Source of the DNA: Defluviicoccus sp046348835 | Lineage (GTDB): Bacteria > Pseudomonadota > Alphaproteobacteria > Rhodospirillales > Defluviicoccaceae | Length of the DNA stretch: 64,000 bases | Assembly: GCA_046348835.1 (NCBI GenBank) | Contig: JAXMDM010000002.1 | Location: forward strand, 930,001 to 994,000 | Direction of reading: 5' to 3' | Shown here: in pieces, positions 1 to 7,760 of the stretch | Layout: each line of letters opens with the position of its first letter | How positions within the stretch are numbered: the stretch's first letter is position 1 | The notes under the pieces: generated by a model | Seen by the model: the letters and a program-made list of their open reading frames with translations, nothing else | What the model was told of the DNA's origin: nothing | Databases searched by the model: none | Made by a program: the position numbers and the translations under genes

Positions 1-378
1 GTGGGTACAGACGCCGACGACGATGAGCCACTGCGCCTGTCCGGGCTTCACCCGCTCCGAATCCGCCTGCGGGTCCACCAGGCTGGCGAGCGGCGTGTCT
101 TCCGCCATCTTGATGTCCTCGGGTGTCCGGTGATCGATGAACACCGGCTTGCCGCGCCAGACCACGGTGATCCGCTGGCCCGCCGCCACCGGCGCCAGAT
201 CGACCCCGGTCGAGGCCAGCGCCAGCGTGTCCGCCGCCGGATTCATCGCGTCGATAAACGGCCATGCGGCGAGCGCGGCGCCGGCCGCGACCACGGTGCC
301 GCTGGCGAACAGAAGGAAGTCGCGCCGCGTTTCGCCCCCGCCGGCGTGTGAAGGTGTGGTCGATGCCGTTTCTGCCAT
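1..378 (-). CDS. petA: Ubiquinol-cytochrome c reductase Rieske iron-sulfur subunit, N-terminal part
   Basis: This is the [2Fe-2S] subunit of the cytochrome bc1 complex, which passes electrons from ubiquinol to cytochrome c1 at the inner membrane. The 126 visible codons read from ATG at 378. They show a twin-arginine motif (TRRDFLLFASG), one transmembrane anchor, the family stretch WRGKPVFIDHRTPEDI, and then WLIVVGVCTH. The gene is cut by the window edge exactly at the first cluster-binding motif (CTHLGC in relatives), so the cluster domain lies outside. It is divergent from trmL, as in many alphaproteobacteria, where petA usually heads petABC. The partial state comes from the window, not from gene damage. 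Confidence 0.95.
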   Translation of the reverse strand, partial: MAETASTTPSHAGGGETRRDFLLFASGTVVAAGAALAAWPFIDAMNPAADTLALASTGVDLAPVAAGQRITVVWRGKPVFIDHRTPEDIKMAEDTPLASLVDPQADSERVKPGQAQWLIVVGVCTH

Positions 379-708
379 GGAAAAAACCTCGTGCTTTCAG
401 GCTCGGAAGCGATACCTGGCAATGACGCCGGGTTTACTCCCCGATCGGCTGCACGCTCAAGCCCGTCCCGCGCCCGCAGCGGCCACCGCGTCTCAATGAT
501 TGCGCCCCAGCGGTCCGCTCCGCCCGGGCGAGACTTCCCCTCCGACCGCACGACCCTTCACGGGACGTTGGCACCGGAGGGCGGATCCCCTAGCCGAGAT
601 GCATATACCAATCGTAATGGCCTGCAAAGGGCGGACTTGCGGGCCCGTTCGCTTCTGCGAAAGAGTGGGGAAGCTGGATCGGCAACCGTCAAAAATCGGC
701 CCTTACCC
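379..708. other. Intergenic region between divergent petA and trmL
   Basis: About 330 bp with no convincing gene. It must hold the divergent promoters for petA (minus) and trmL (plus), but I could not pick clear -35/-10 pairs. The only locally AT-richer part is about 600-625. Confidence 0.5.
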
Positions 709-1239
709 ATGCGTATCGTGCTTTTTCAGCCCGACATTCCGCAGAATGCCGGCACTCTGATCCGCCTCGCCGCCTGTCTCGGCGTCGGCTGCCAGATCGT
801 CGAGCCGTGCGGTTTCCTCCTCGGCGACCGGCGCCTGCGCCGTGCCGGCCTGGATTACCTGGAACGGGCCGATATCCGGCGCTTCGTATCCTGGGCAGCT
901 TTCCTGCGCGACCGGCCGCCCGGTCGGCTGGTTCTTTTGACCACCCGTGCCGAGGCCTGCTATTGCGACTTTGCCTACGACGTCGGCGACGCTCTTGTCG
1001 TCGGCCGCGAAACCGCGGGTGTACCGGCCGAGGTCCATGCGGCGGTCGATGCCCGGGTGAGGGTGCCCATGCGGCCGGAGCTGCGGTCGCTGAACGTGGC
1101 GGTGGCGGCGGCGATGGTGCTGGGCGAAGCGCTGCGCCAGACCGGCGGTTTTCCGTCGGCGGGTTACGGCGGCCCAGGGAGCAGCGGCCCGGGGAGCGGC
1201 GGCCCAGGGAGCGGCGGCCCAGGGAGCGGCGGCGGATGA
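709..1239 (+). CDS. trmL: tRNA (cytidine(34)-2'-O)-methyltransferase, SPOUT family
   Basis: Methylates the 2'-O of the wobble nucleotide in tRNA-Leu isoacceptors using SAM. The ATG at 709 is the first methionine in frame that begins the family's strand MRIVLFQPDIPQNAGTLIRL. The trefoil-knot motifs follow: EPCGF, the RRAGLDY segment, GRETAGVP and the RSLNVAVAAAMVL segment. The full protein is 176 residues. The last 20 or so are a glycine/proline/serine tail coded by four copies of a 15-bp repeat, which is not part of the family fold. The gene is followed after 16 bp by the DsbA-like gene and then hemF, so the three probably form one transcript. The assignment is firm; the function of the tail is unknown. 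Confidence 0.93.
   Translation: MRIVLFQPDIPQNAGTLIRLAACLGVGCQIVEPCGFLLGDRRLRRAGLDYLERADIRRFVSWAAFLRDRPPGRLVLLTTRAEACYCDFAYDVGDALVVGRETAGVPAEVHAAVDARVRVPMRPELRSLNVAVAAAMVLGEALRQTGGFPSAGYGGPGSSGPGSGGPGSGGPGSGGG
1171..1230 (+). repeat. Four tandem 15-bp repeats coding a GPGSG tail
   Basis: Four consecutive 15-base units of the form ggcccagggagcggc (with single substitutions in units 1 and 2) sit at the 3' end of trmL and code GPGSS followed by three GPGSG. The tract keeps frame, so copy-number change would lengthen or shorten the tail by five residues without breaking the gene. Confidence 0.85.
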
Positions 1240-1255
1240 GGGAGAGCAACCTGCC

Positions 1256-1855
1256 ATGAACATCGAGTTCTGGTTCGAGTTCGCCAGTACCTATTCGTAT
1301 CCGGCGGCGATGCGGGTCGAGGCGGCGACCGCGGCGGCGGCGGTGGGGGTGACGTGGCGGCCGTTCCTCCTCGGGCCGATCTTTGCCGCCCAGGGATGGG
1401 GTGATTCGCCGTTCAACCTCTACGCCGCGAAGGGCCGTTACATGTGGCGCGACATGGAGCGAACGTGCGCCGCATTGGGGCTGCCCTGGCGGAAGCCGTC
1501 GGCCTTTCCCCGCTCGGGTTTGGTGGCGGCGCGCATCGCCACCGCCGCCGATGGCGAGGACTGGCTCCCCGCCTTCGTCCGAGCGGTCTACCGGGCCAAT
1601 TTTGCCGAGGACCGGGACATCACCGACCGCGGCGTGTTGGGCCGGATCCTCGAGGACCTGGGGCAGCCGGCCGCGGATGTTCTTGCCGGCGCCGATTCCG
1701 CCCCGGTCAAGGAACGGCTGCGCCGGCGCACCGAAGAGGCGGTGGGGCTCGGCCTCTTCGGCGCCCCCAGCTTCATCGTCGGCGACGAACTCTTCTGGGG
1801 CAACGACCGCCTGGACCAGGCGATCGGGCACGCCACCGCCGGGGGCGGCGGATGA
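1256..1855 (+). CDS. DsbA-family 2-hydroxychromene-2-carboxylate isomerase-like protein
   Basis: A thioredoxin-fold protein of the HCCA isomerase/kappa-class glutathione transferase group, 199 residues. It opens with the family signature strand IEFWFEFASTYSYPAA, in which a serine stands where DsbA has its redox CxxC, so it should act as a glutathione-dependent isomerase or transferase rather than a disulfide oxidase. The later GLFGAPSFIVGDELFWGNDRLD stretch is the conserved cis-proline and C-terminal segment. There is a Shine-Dalgarno-like gggagag before ATG 1256. The stop overlaps the hemF start (ATGA). The natural substrate cannot be told from sequence; aromatic degradation genes are not nearby. 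Confidence 0.85.
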   Translation: MNIEFWFEFASTYSYPAAMRVEAATAAAAVGVTWRPFLLGPIFAAQGWGDSPFNLYAAKGRYMWRDMERTCAALGLPWRKPSAFPRSGLVAARIATAADGEDWLPAFVRAVYRANFAEDRDITDRGVLGRILEDLGQPAADVLAGADSAPVKERLRRRTEEAVGLGLFGAPSFIVGDELFWGNDRLDQAIGHATAGGGG

Positions 1856-2691
1856 GCGCCTCGCCCGAACAGCGCGCCGCCGCCGCGACGTGGTTCGACC
1901 AACTGCGCGACCGGCTGATCGCCGCCTTCGAAGCGATCGAGGCGGACGGCCCGGGGAACGGGCCGGCCGGATCGTTCGAGGCAACGACCTGGCAGCGGCC
2001 GGGCGGCGGCGGCGGGGTCATGAGCCTGCTGCGCGGCCGGGTGCTGGAAAAGGCCGGCGTCAACGTCTCGGTGGTCGACGGTCGGCTATCGGCGGAAATG
2101 CAGGCGCGGATTCCGGGCGCGGCGGGCGATCCGCGGTTCTGGGCCTCGGGCGTCTCCGTCGTCGTCCATCCGTGCTCGCCGCATGTCCCGGCGGCGCATA
2201 TGAATACGCGGATGATCGCCACCACCCACAGCTGGTTCGGCGGCGGTGCCGATCTGACCCCGGTGTTCGTCGATGCCGCCGATACCAATGACTTCCATGC
2301 CGCTCTTAAAGCTGCCTGTGAGCGTTTAGGTCCCGACTGCTATCCGCGGTTCAAGAAATGGTGCGACGAGTACTTCTTCCTGCCGCACCGGGGCGAGGCG
2401 CGCGGGCAGGGGGGAATCTTCTTCGACGATCTCGCCACCGGCGACTGGGAGCGTGACTTCGCCTTCGTCCGCGCCGTCGGCGAGGCGTTCCTCGACGTCT
2501 ACCCGCGGCTCATCCGCCGCCACAAGGACGCCGCGTGGAGCGAAGACGAGCGCCTGGCGCAACTGATCAAACGAGGCCGCTACGCGGAGTTCAACCTCCT
2601 CTACGATCGCGGCACCCAGTTCGGCCTGAAGACCGGCGGCAATCCCGAGGCGATACTCATGTCCCTGCCGCCGATGGTGGCCTGGCCCTAA
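1852..2691 (+). CDS. hemF: Oxygen-dependent coproporphyrinogen III oxidase
   Basis: Catalyses the aerobic oxidative decarboxylation of coproporphyrinogen III to protoporphyrinogen IX in heme synthesis, in the cytoplasm. The 279-residue protein shows the signature run around SWFGGGADLTP with the preceding HMNTRM, then KKWCDEYFFLPHRGEARG, GGIFFDD, and the C-terminal YDRGTQFGLKTGGNPEAILMSLPP. It starts at ATG 1852, overlapping the previous stop by 4 bp, so it is translationally coupled. It ends in VAWP, a short C terminus that I believe is common in alphaproteobacterial HemF (E. coli HemF is longer). Heme supply fits the neighbouring petA and bacteriohemerythrin genes only loosely. Confidence 0.96.
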   Translation: MSASPEQRAAAATWFDQLRDRLIAAFEAIEADGPGNGPAGSFEATTWQRPGGGGGVMSLLRGRVLEKAGVNVSVVDGRLSAEMQARIPGAAGDPRFWASGVSVVVHPCSPHVPAAHMNTRMIATTHSWFGGGADLTPVFVDAADTNDFHAALKAACERLGPDCYPRFKKWCDEYFFLPHRGEARGQGGIFFDDLATGDWERDFAFVRAVGEAFLDVYPRLIRRHKDAAWSEDERLAQLIKRGRYAEFNLLYDRGTQFGLKTGGNPEAILMSLPPMVAWP

Positions 2692-2694
2692 ACC

Positions 2695-2883
2695 CTATCC
2701 GAGGCGCACCTGGCGCAGCCCTTCGATCACCCCGAAGGTCTGCAGCAGCCAGAGAACGACGGCGATGACGACAACGATGTTGAGGATGCTCTTAATCTTG
2801 CCGTCCATCGGGATGTAGGTGTTGATCAACCAGAGGAGGACACCGACGACGATCAGGGTGACGACAACGGTGAGCAGCGACAT
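2695..2883 (-). CDS. Small two-helix membrane protein (Thivi_2564-like)
   Basis: A 62-residue protein with two hydrophobic helices (about residues 4-22 and 33-50) separated by NTYIPMDGKIKSILN. This arrangement, and the exact linker, match a small membrane family found in many proteobacteria (Thivi_2564 type) whose function is unknown. It is preceded on its strand by aggaggggaaaagg, a strong ribosome-binding site. It converges on hemF with only 3 bp between the stops, leaving no room for an ordinary terminator. Confidence 0.75.
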   Translation of the reverse strand: MSLLTVVVTLIVVGVLLWLINTYIPMDGKIKSILNIVVVIAVVLWLLQTFGVIEGLRQVRLG

Positions 2884-3143
2884 CCTTTTCCCCTCCTGAG
2901 ATTCCTGCGCGCGCCGATCGACGGTGCCGATCGATGGTGATAGTTCGGTAGTTCGGCGACAGGGTCAACTCGCCTGTCCCGTCGTTGTTCCGCCGACGGC
3001 GGGTTTGGCCGGGTGACGTCCGTGCCCGCGCCCGATAACGCTGCGATTAAACCTGATGTTAAAGAAACTCCTGGATTCTCGCTGGCAGGAGGACGCCTCG
3101 CCGCGGGTGCCGGCGCAGCGTTGCCGTGACCCAGGAGGCGACG

Positions 3144-3590
3144 ATGACCTTTCTTGAATGGAACGACGCCCTGCTGGTGGGCGAGCGGGAGATGGACGAC
3201 GACCATCGCCGTCTCGTCGTGCTGGTCAACGAGATTGCCGACGCCGCTGCCGCCGCCCGGCGTGCGTCGTCCGTCTCCGAGGCGATCGCCCGCCTGGTCG
3301 ACGCCACCGAGGATCACTTCGGCCGTGAGGAACGGATGATCCGGGACTCGGGCGATCCCAATGCCATTCCCCATGCGCGGGATCACGGCATGCTGCTGAG
3401 CCAGCTCAAGATCCTGTCGACGCTGATCGACGACGAGACGGTGGAGGCGGGCACCGATCTGGTGCGCTTCATTCGCGGCTGGCTGGTGAGCCATGTCCGC
3501 ACCCATGACCTGGCCCTCGCCCGACACCTGGGGGTCTGGAGGGCCGCCGCTGCGGCGGAGGGGAGGCCGGGACGGGACCAGGCCGCCTGA
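3144..3590 (+). CDS. Bacteriohemerythrin
   Basis: A non-heme di-iron oxygen-binding protein of the hemerythrin four-helix bundle, likely cytoplasmic, used for oxygen storage or delivery or for oxygen sensing. All seven expected iron ligands are present when numbered from ATG 3144: His21, His58, Glu62, His77, His81, His117 and Asp122. The family opening MTFLEWNDALLVG is also clear. I chose ATG 3144 because aggagg lies 5 bp upstream of it; the GTG at 3126 overlaps that ribosome-binding site. The protein is 148 residues with a short basic tail. It is monocistronic, 40 bp ahead of comM. Confidence 0.93.
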   Translation: MTFLEWNDALLVGEREMDDDHRRLVVLVNEIADAAAAARRASSVSEAIARLVDATEDHFGREERMIRDSGDPNAIPHARDHGMLLSQLKILSTLIDDETVEAGTDLVRFIRGWLVSHVRTHDLALARHLGVWRAAAAAEGRPGRDQAA

Positions 3591-3629
3591 GCCCGGGTCC
3601 GCAGGTCACCCAACCCGAGGCCGGAAAAA

Positions 3630-5156
3630 ATGGTGGCACGCGTCGGCACCGTTGCCTTCCAGGGGATCGACGTCCTCGACGTCGCCGTCCAGGTGCAGAT
3701 GGCCAACGGATTGCCGGCGTTTTCCATCGTCGGCCTGCCCGACAAGGCGGTGGCCGAGAGCCGCGAGCGGGTGCGCGCGTCGTTGACGGCGATGGGCCTC
3801 GGCCTGCCGCCGAAACGGATCACCGTCAACCTCGCCCCCGCCGATCTGCTCAAGGAAGGCAGCCACTTCGACCTCCCCATCGCCCTCGCCCTGCTGGCGG
3901 CCATGGGGGTGATCGCCCAGGACGCGGTCGGCGGCTACCTGGCGCTGGGCGAACTCGGTCTCGACGGCGCCATCGCTTCCGTCTCCGGGGTGCTGCCGGC
4001 GGCGGTCCACGCCAGCGGCCGGCGTTGCGGGCTGATCTGTGCCGAGGCGCAGGGCGGCGAGGCCGCCTGGGCGGGCAATCTGGCGGTGCTGGCGGCGCCG
4101 TCGCTGCTCGCCCTGATCAACCATTTCAAGGGCCACCAGGTGCTGGCGGCGCCGGTGCCGAAGTTGCAGACGGACGAAGCGGCTCATCCCGACCTCTGCG
4201 ACATCAAGGGCCAGGAGACGGCGAAGCGGGCGATCGAGATCGCCGCCGCCGGTGGCCACAATCTCTTGATGAGCGGCCCGCCCGGCTCCGGCAAGTCGAT
4301 GCTGGCGGCGCGACTGCCGGGACTGCTGCCGCCGCTGGCGCCGGCGGAAGCCCTCGAGGTCTCCATGGTCCATTCCATCGCCGGGGCCTTGCGCGAAGGA
4401 GCGTTGGTCCGCCGCCGGCCCTTCCGCGAGCCGCACCATTCCGCCTCGGTGGCGGCGCTGGTCGGCGGCGGCCTGCGGGCGCGGCCGGGGGAGGTGTCGT
4501 TGGCGCACTTAGGCGTCCTCTTTCTGGATGAATTGCCCGAGTTCCCGCGCGCCGCGTTGGAGGCGCTGCGGCAGCCGCTGGAGACGGGCCGGGTCACCGT
4601 CGCCCGCGCCAACGGCCACATCACTTATCCGGCCCGGGTGCAGCTGGTGGCGGCGATGAACCCCTGCCGCTGCGGCTTCCTCGACGATCCCGGCCGCGCC
4701 TGCAACCGGGCGCCGCGCTGCGCCCAGGACTACCAGGGCCGCATCTCCGGCCCGGTCTTCGACCGCATCGATCTGCACGTCGACGTGCCGGCCGTCTCCG
4801 CCGCCGATCTGAGCCTGCCGCCACCGGCGGAGCGCTCGGCCGCCGTCGCGGCGCGGGTGGCCGCCGCCCGCGAGCGTCAGCGCGTCCGTTACCGGCAGGC
4901 GGCAACGCCACGGCCGGTCCGCTGTAACGCCGAGGCGGAAGGGGAGGTGCTCGAGGCCGCCGCGTCGCCCGACGAAGCCGGCCGCCGTCTGCTCACCGAC
5001 GCGGTGGAACGGATGCGGCTGACCGCCCGCGGCTATCACCGGGTGCTGCGCGTCGCACGCACCCTCGCCGACCTGGACGGCACCGACACCGTCCGCCGCC
5101 TCCACATCGCCGAAGCCCTGTCGTATCGCCGCGCCATCCCCGGCCGCAGCGGTTAG
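3630..5156 (+). CDS. comM: YifB/ComM-family AAA+ ATPase (Mg-chelatase-like)
   Basis: A hexameric AAA+ helicase-like protein; ComM promotes branch migration during integration of DNA taken up by natural transformation and is widespread even in species not known to be competent. The 508 residues have the N-terminal ChlI-like domain (VARVGTVAFQGIDVLDVAVQ), the conserved NLAPADLLKEGSHFDLPIA, Walker A GPPGSGKSM, Walker B-type GVLFLDELPEF, and the C-terminal ComM domain with the zinc-like cysteines of PCRCGFLDDPGRAC. Full length for the family. No competence genes are visible nearby. Confidence 0.95.
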   Translation: MVARVGTVAFQGIDVLDVAVQVQMANGLPAFSIVGLPDKAVAESRERVRASLTAMGLGLPPKRITVNLAPADLLKEGSHFDLPIALALLAAMGVIAQDAVGGYLALGELGLDGAIASVSGVLPAAVHASGRRCGLICAEAQGGEAAWAGNLAVLAAPSLLALINHFKGHQVLAAPVPKLQTDEAAHPDLCDIKGQETAKRAIEIAAAGGHNLLMSGPPGSGKSMLAARLPGLLPPLAPAEALEVSMVHSIAGALREGALVRRRPFREPHHSASVAALVGGGLRARPGEVSLAHLGVLFLDELPEFPRAALEALRQPLETGRVTVARANGHITYPARVQLVAAMNPCRCGFLDDPGRACNRAPRCAQDYQGRISGPVFDRIDLHVDVPAVSAADLSLPPPAERSAAVAARVAAARERQRVRYRQAATPRPVRCNAEAEGEVLEAAASPDEAGRRLLTDAVERMRLTARGYHRVLRVARTLADLDGTDTVRRLHIAEALSYRRAIPGRSG

Positions 5157-5548
5157 CCGCAGCGGCCGGCCGCGGCGGCGGTGAACAAAGCTTCACCAGC
5201 TGCCACCCCGTTACCGGTCGCCGACCTCAATGGCGGACGCCCGCCGCCGCAGGCGCGTGCAGTACTCGGCCGCCGCCCCCTCTCGCCGCCAGAGAAGACT
5301 ACGCGACAACGCTTCTCATTTGCAAGGTAGTCAGAAAGCCACAGTTGGCAGTTTTAACCCTTGCACTGTATATTTATTCAACTTATACTGTATTAGTACC
5401 ACATTATATTGTTGGGGGCGGGTTGGGGGCCCGTGCTGAGCGGGTAATGCATTATCGGCCGCTGCTTTCCCGGTGCACTAGGGTGAGCGTCCTGCGGACA
5501 GCGTGCCCTCGCCCCGGCCCGTGAGCGGTCAATGAGGGGGACACGAAC
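5157..5548. other. AT-rich intergenic region upstream of the seven-repeat protein gene
   Basis: No supported gene. Bases about 5320-5415 are markedly AT-rich against the surrounding GC-rich DNA and contain the promoter reported at 5361-5389. The remaining 130 bp before the gene include G-runs near 5410-5430 and form a long 5' leader. Confidence 0.6.
5361..5389 (+). promoter_or_regulatory. Near-consensus sigma70 promoter
   Basis: TTGCAC at 5361-5366 and TATACT at 5384-5389 are separated by exactly 17 bases. Both hexamers match the housekeeping sigma factor consensus at five and four positions. It faces the secreted repeat protein at 5549 and would give a leader of about 150 nt. It is an unusually strong match in this GC-rich genome. 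Confidence 0.55.
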
Positions 5549-6697
5549 ATGCTGAGATTACTGACTCTCATAGTCCTGCTGGCGGTCGTGGCGGCTCCGG
5601 GGATGGCCGCCGATAGCGGGCCGGCGCGATCGGCGGCCCTCTCGGCAGCTACCCTTGCGAACGACGCCGGTGTCCCGGCCGGCCGCTTTTTCCAGAATCG
5701 CAACTATAACTATGAGTTGGTGGAGAGGACGGGGAGCGCGATACTCCATCACTGGTTCGATTACCAGGCGGGAGAGTGGCGGCGGGGGGCGCGGTTCGGC
5801 AGCTCGGTCAGCGGCCAGCCGGTATTCCTCCAGGACGCGTCGTCTACCAACAACTATGAGTTGGTCGTATACGAAGCAGGCAGCCGCGTCCGCCACTACA
5901 CGTTCTCGATGGCGTCTGGCAGCTGGCAGAGGCGGACGGCATTCGGGACCAACGTGCGTGGTGATCCGGTCATGTTCCAGAATCGCTACAACGGCAATTA
6001 CGAAGTGGTGGTCAAGGAGGGAAGCTGGCTGCACCATTACTGGCTGCCCTATGGCGGCGATGGCCGATGGCAGTCGGCCGAAACCTTCGGCCGCAACATC
6101 ACCGCGACGCCGGCGATCTTTCAGAATCGCAACGGCAACTACGAGCTGGTGGCTCGCGAAGGCACCTTGCTGCACCACTACTGGTTCGACGCCGGTACTG
6201 GACACTGGCAAAGTGGTGACTTTTTCGCCTTCCGCGGGATCGGGTCACCGGTGATGTTCCAGAACCGCAACAACGATGATTATCAATTAGTTGTATGCGA
6301 TAACCTCAACCTACAGCATTATTGGTTCCGGTCGGACCTCAGGGTGTGGGGCGGGCCAAGCAGGCTAGGAAGCGCCACCGATACGGTCGGGTTTGCCATG
6401 TTTCAGAACCGCGCACCCGGCAACTACAACTATGAACTTCTTGTAACCACAAAAAACCTTCTTGGTCTGGACTTCATCCACATGTGGTACGTGTACCCAA
6501 GATCTGTGTGGTGGTGGGCTGGTTACGGCAACAATGAGCAGTATGTCTTGCCTCCTCTATTGTTCCAAAATAGGGCGCCGGGCAACTATAATTACGAAAT
6601 GATCCTCGTCGAGCAGTCAGCGGGCGTTATGCGGAAGCATCATTACTATTTTGACTTCGCGAATGGTTTTTGGCGCCCGGGAGCGACCTTCGACTGA
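5549..6697 (+). CDS. Secreted seven-repeat protein, predicted beta-propeller (possible lectin)
   Basis: A 382-residue exported protein of no named family that I can fix. Residues 1-20 are a signal peptide ending GMA. The mature part is seven tandem repeats of about 46-55 residues, each starting near P-x-x-F-Q-N-R, then N-Y-E-L-V, an H-H/Y-Y-W-F strand and a G-x-W turn before F/G. The FQNR motif is at residues 48-51 in repeat 1, and all seven repeats run to the end. Seven such repeats fit a closed seven-bladed propeller like the Photorhabdus PLL-type lectins, so glycan binding is a reasonable inference, not shown. It lies behind an AT-rich promoter region and has lower GC stretches than its neighbours, suggesting acquisition. 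Ribosome-binding site gaggggg precedes ATG 5549. Confidence 0.8.
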   Translation: MLRLLTLIVLLAVVAAPGMAADSGPARSAALSAATLANDAGVPAGRFFQNRNYNYELVERTGSAILHHWFDYQAGEWRRGARFGSSVSGQPVFLQDASSTNNYELVVYEAGSRVRHYTFSMASGSWQRRTAFGTNVRGDPVMFQNRYNGNYEVVVKEGSWLHHYWLPYGGDGRWQSAETFGRNITATPAIFQNRNGNYELVAREGTLLHHYWFDAGTGHWQSGDFFAFRGIGSPVMFQNRNNDDYQLVVCDNLNLQHYWFRSDLRVWGGPSRLGSATDTVGFAMFQNRAPGNYNYELLVTTKNLLGLDFIHMWYVYPRSVWWWAGYGNNEQYVLPPLLFQNRAPGNYNYEMILVEQSAGVMRKHHYYFDFANGFWRPGATFD

Positions 6698-6726
6698 GCG
6701 GCTTCTCGTGCTTATGAGGAGGGCAA

Positions 6727-7116
6727 GTGTCCGTTTTCGTTCGTGCGTTGCCGATCCTCGCCGCCCTCGTGATGGTGAGCCCGCTCGTCGGTGCCTGCGC
6801 GCCGCGGGAGCCTTCGGCGGCGGCGGACGCGGGGCCGGCCGTGCCGTGGCCGAGGACGCCCTGCCGGGCGTCGGTCGAGGCGTTTCTCACCATGGGCGGG
6901 CTGTCTCTCGCCCGGATGCAGACACTCACCGTGCGGGAAGAACGCCTCAACGGCGGCCAGCCGGGGGAGCAGGTGGGCCACTGGGAGCTCTCCGCTCGCC
7001 CCGAGACGTGCGTCAGCGGCAGCGGCATCGCGTTCACCGTCCTGCCCGACTGCTCGATCTCTTCCTGGAAGACCTACGGCGGCTGCCGCGTCGCCGGACT
7101 CGAACCCAGCCGCTAA
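6727..7116 (+). CDS. Small predicted lipoprotein, function unknown
   Basis: A 129-residue protein starting at GTG 6727, which follows gaggaggg by a few bases. It has a short hydrophobic segment and a lipobox LVGAC with the lipid-bearing cysteine at residue 24, so it should be anchored in the outer or inner membrane facing the periplasm. The mature part has five further cysteines (PCRAS, ETCVSG, PDCSIS, GGCRV region), which suggests one or two disulfides. I do not recognise the family. It sits 29 bp after the seven-repeat protein, so the two may be co-transcribed and co-secreted. Confidence 0.65.
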   Translation: MSVFVRALPILAALVMVSPLVGACAPREPSAAADAGPAVPWPRTPCRASVEAFLTMGGLSLARMQTLTVREERLNGGQPGEQVGHWELSARPETCVSGSGIAFTVLPDCSISSWKTYGGCRVAGLEPSR

Positions 7117-7119
7117 GCC

Positions 7120-7746
7120 CTACAGGGGGATCAGCCGGAAGGTGACGTCGGCGTCATAGGGAACCTGCCGGCGCGGGTCGACTTGGCGGCTGTCGAGCCA
7201 TTCGGCGAACGGCGTCTCCGCCGGCACACCCACCTGCACGTTGTCGATGGCGGAGATGCGGACGGAGAGTTGCAGCCGCCGCATCGCCTCCTGCAGTTCG
7301 CGGTAGACGGGCGGGGTGTTGGCGATCCTGAGCGTCGTCGCGTTGGCGAAGGTGGCGTTGCGGCGGGCGCGCTCGCCGTGCCATTCGGGCGACCGATCGG
7401 CGGCGACGGCGAGCCGCCGGGTGAACTCGGGAAAGGTCCGCTCGATGCCGGGTACGAGGATGGTGGCCCCGTCGATGCGATCGGCGGCGGTGGGCAACGC
7501 CGTCTCCATCATCCGGGTCAGCGTTTCCGACTCACGCGCCGCATCGTAGCGGCAATTGCTGGTGAAGGTGAAGGGGCCGTCGGTGCCGTCGCGGCTGAGC
7601 GTCGCGGTGCAGGTCTCCGTCTTTGCCTCGATCACGATGCCGTCGGCCTTGGGCGTGACGGTGAGCACAGGTGCCGGCTCGTCGGCCATGGCGGCGCCGG
7701 TGAGGGCGAGGATGGCCAGCGCGGTGCAAAGGATGTGAGCGCGCAT
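7120..7746 (-). CDS. Secreted protein of unknown function
   Basis: A 208-residue protein with a signal peptide (MRAHILCTALAILALTGAAM, cut after MA) and no recognisable catalytic motif. I place the start at ATG 7746, which begins the signal peptide; a TTG at 7764 would overlap the stop of the upstream glycosidase gene (TTGA) and add six residues including two basic ones, so that start is also possible. The mature part has a cysteine pair (TETCTATL and TSNCRYD). It converges on the lipoprotein gene and is probably co-transcribed with the glycosidase at 7761-9242. Confidence 0.65.
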   Translation of the reverse strand: MRAHILCTALAILALTGAAMADEPAPVLTVTPKADGIVIEAKTETCTATLSRDGTDGPFTFTSNCRYDAARESETLTRMMETALPTAADRIDGATILVPGIERTFPEFTRRLAVAADRSPEWHGERARRNATFANATTLRIANTPPVYRELQEAMRRLQLSVRISAIDNVQVGVPAETPFAEWLDSRQVDPRRQVPYDADVTFRLIPL

Positions 7747-7760
7747 CGGTAGAGGACGCT

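Noticed and set aside
1171..1230. Direct repeats as a CRISPR-like array
   Set aside because: Contiguous 15-bp coding units without spacers, inside trmL.
2600..2691. HemF seems to lack the last 20-25 residues of E. coli HemF
   Set aside because: I recall alphaproteobacterial HemF proteins ending in a similar K/A-W-P; all catalytic motifs are present, so this is a normal short form.
5230..5439. Small plus-strand frame in the AT-rich region
   Set aside because: Begins in an arginine run and spans the promoter; no ribosome-binding site or family likeness.
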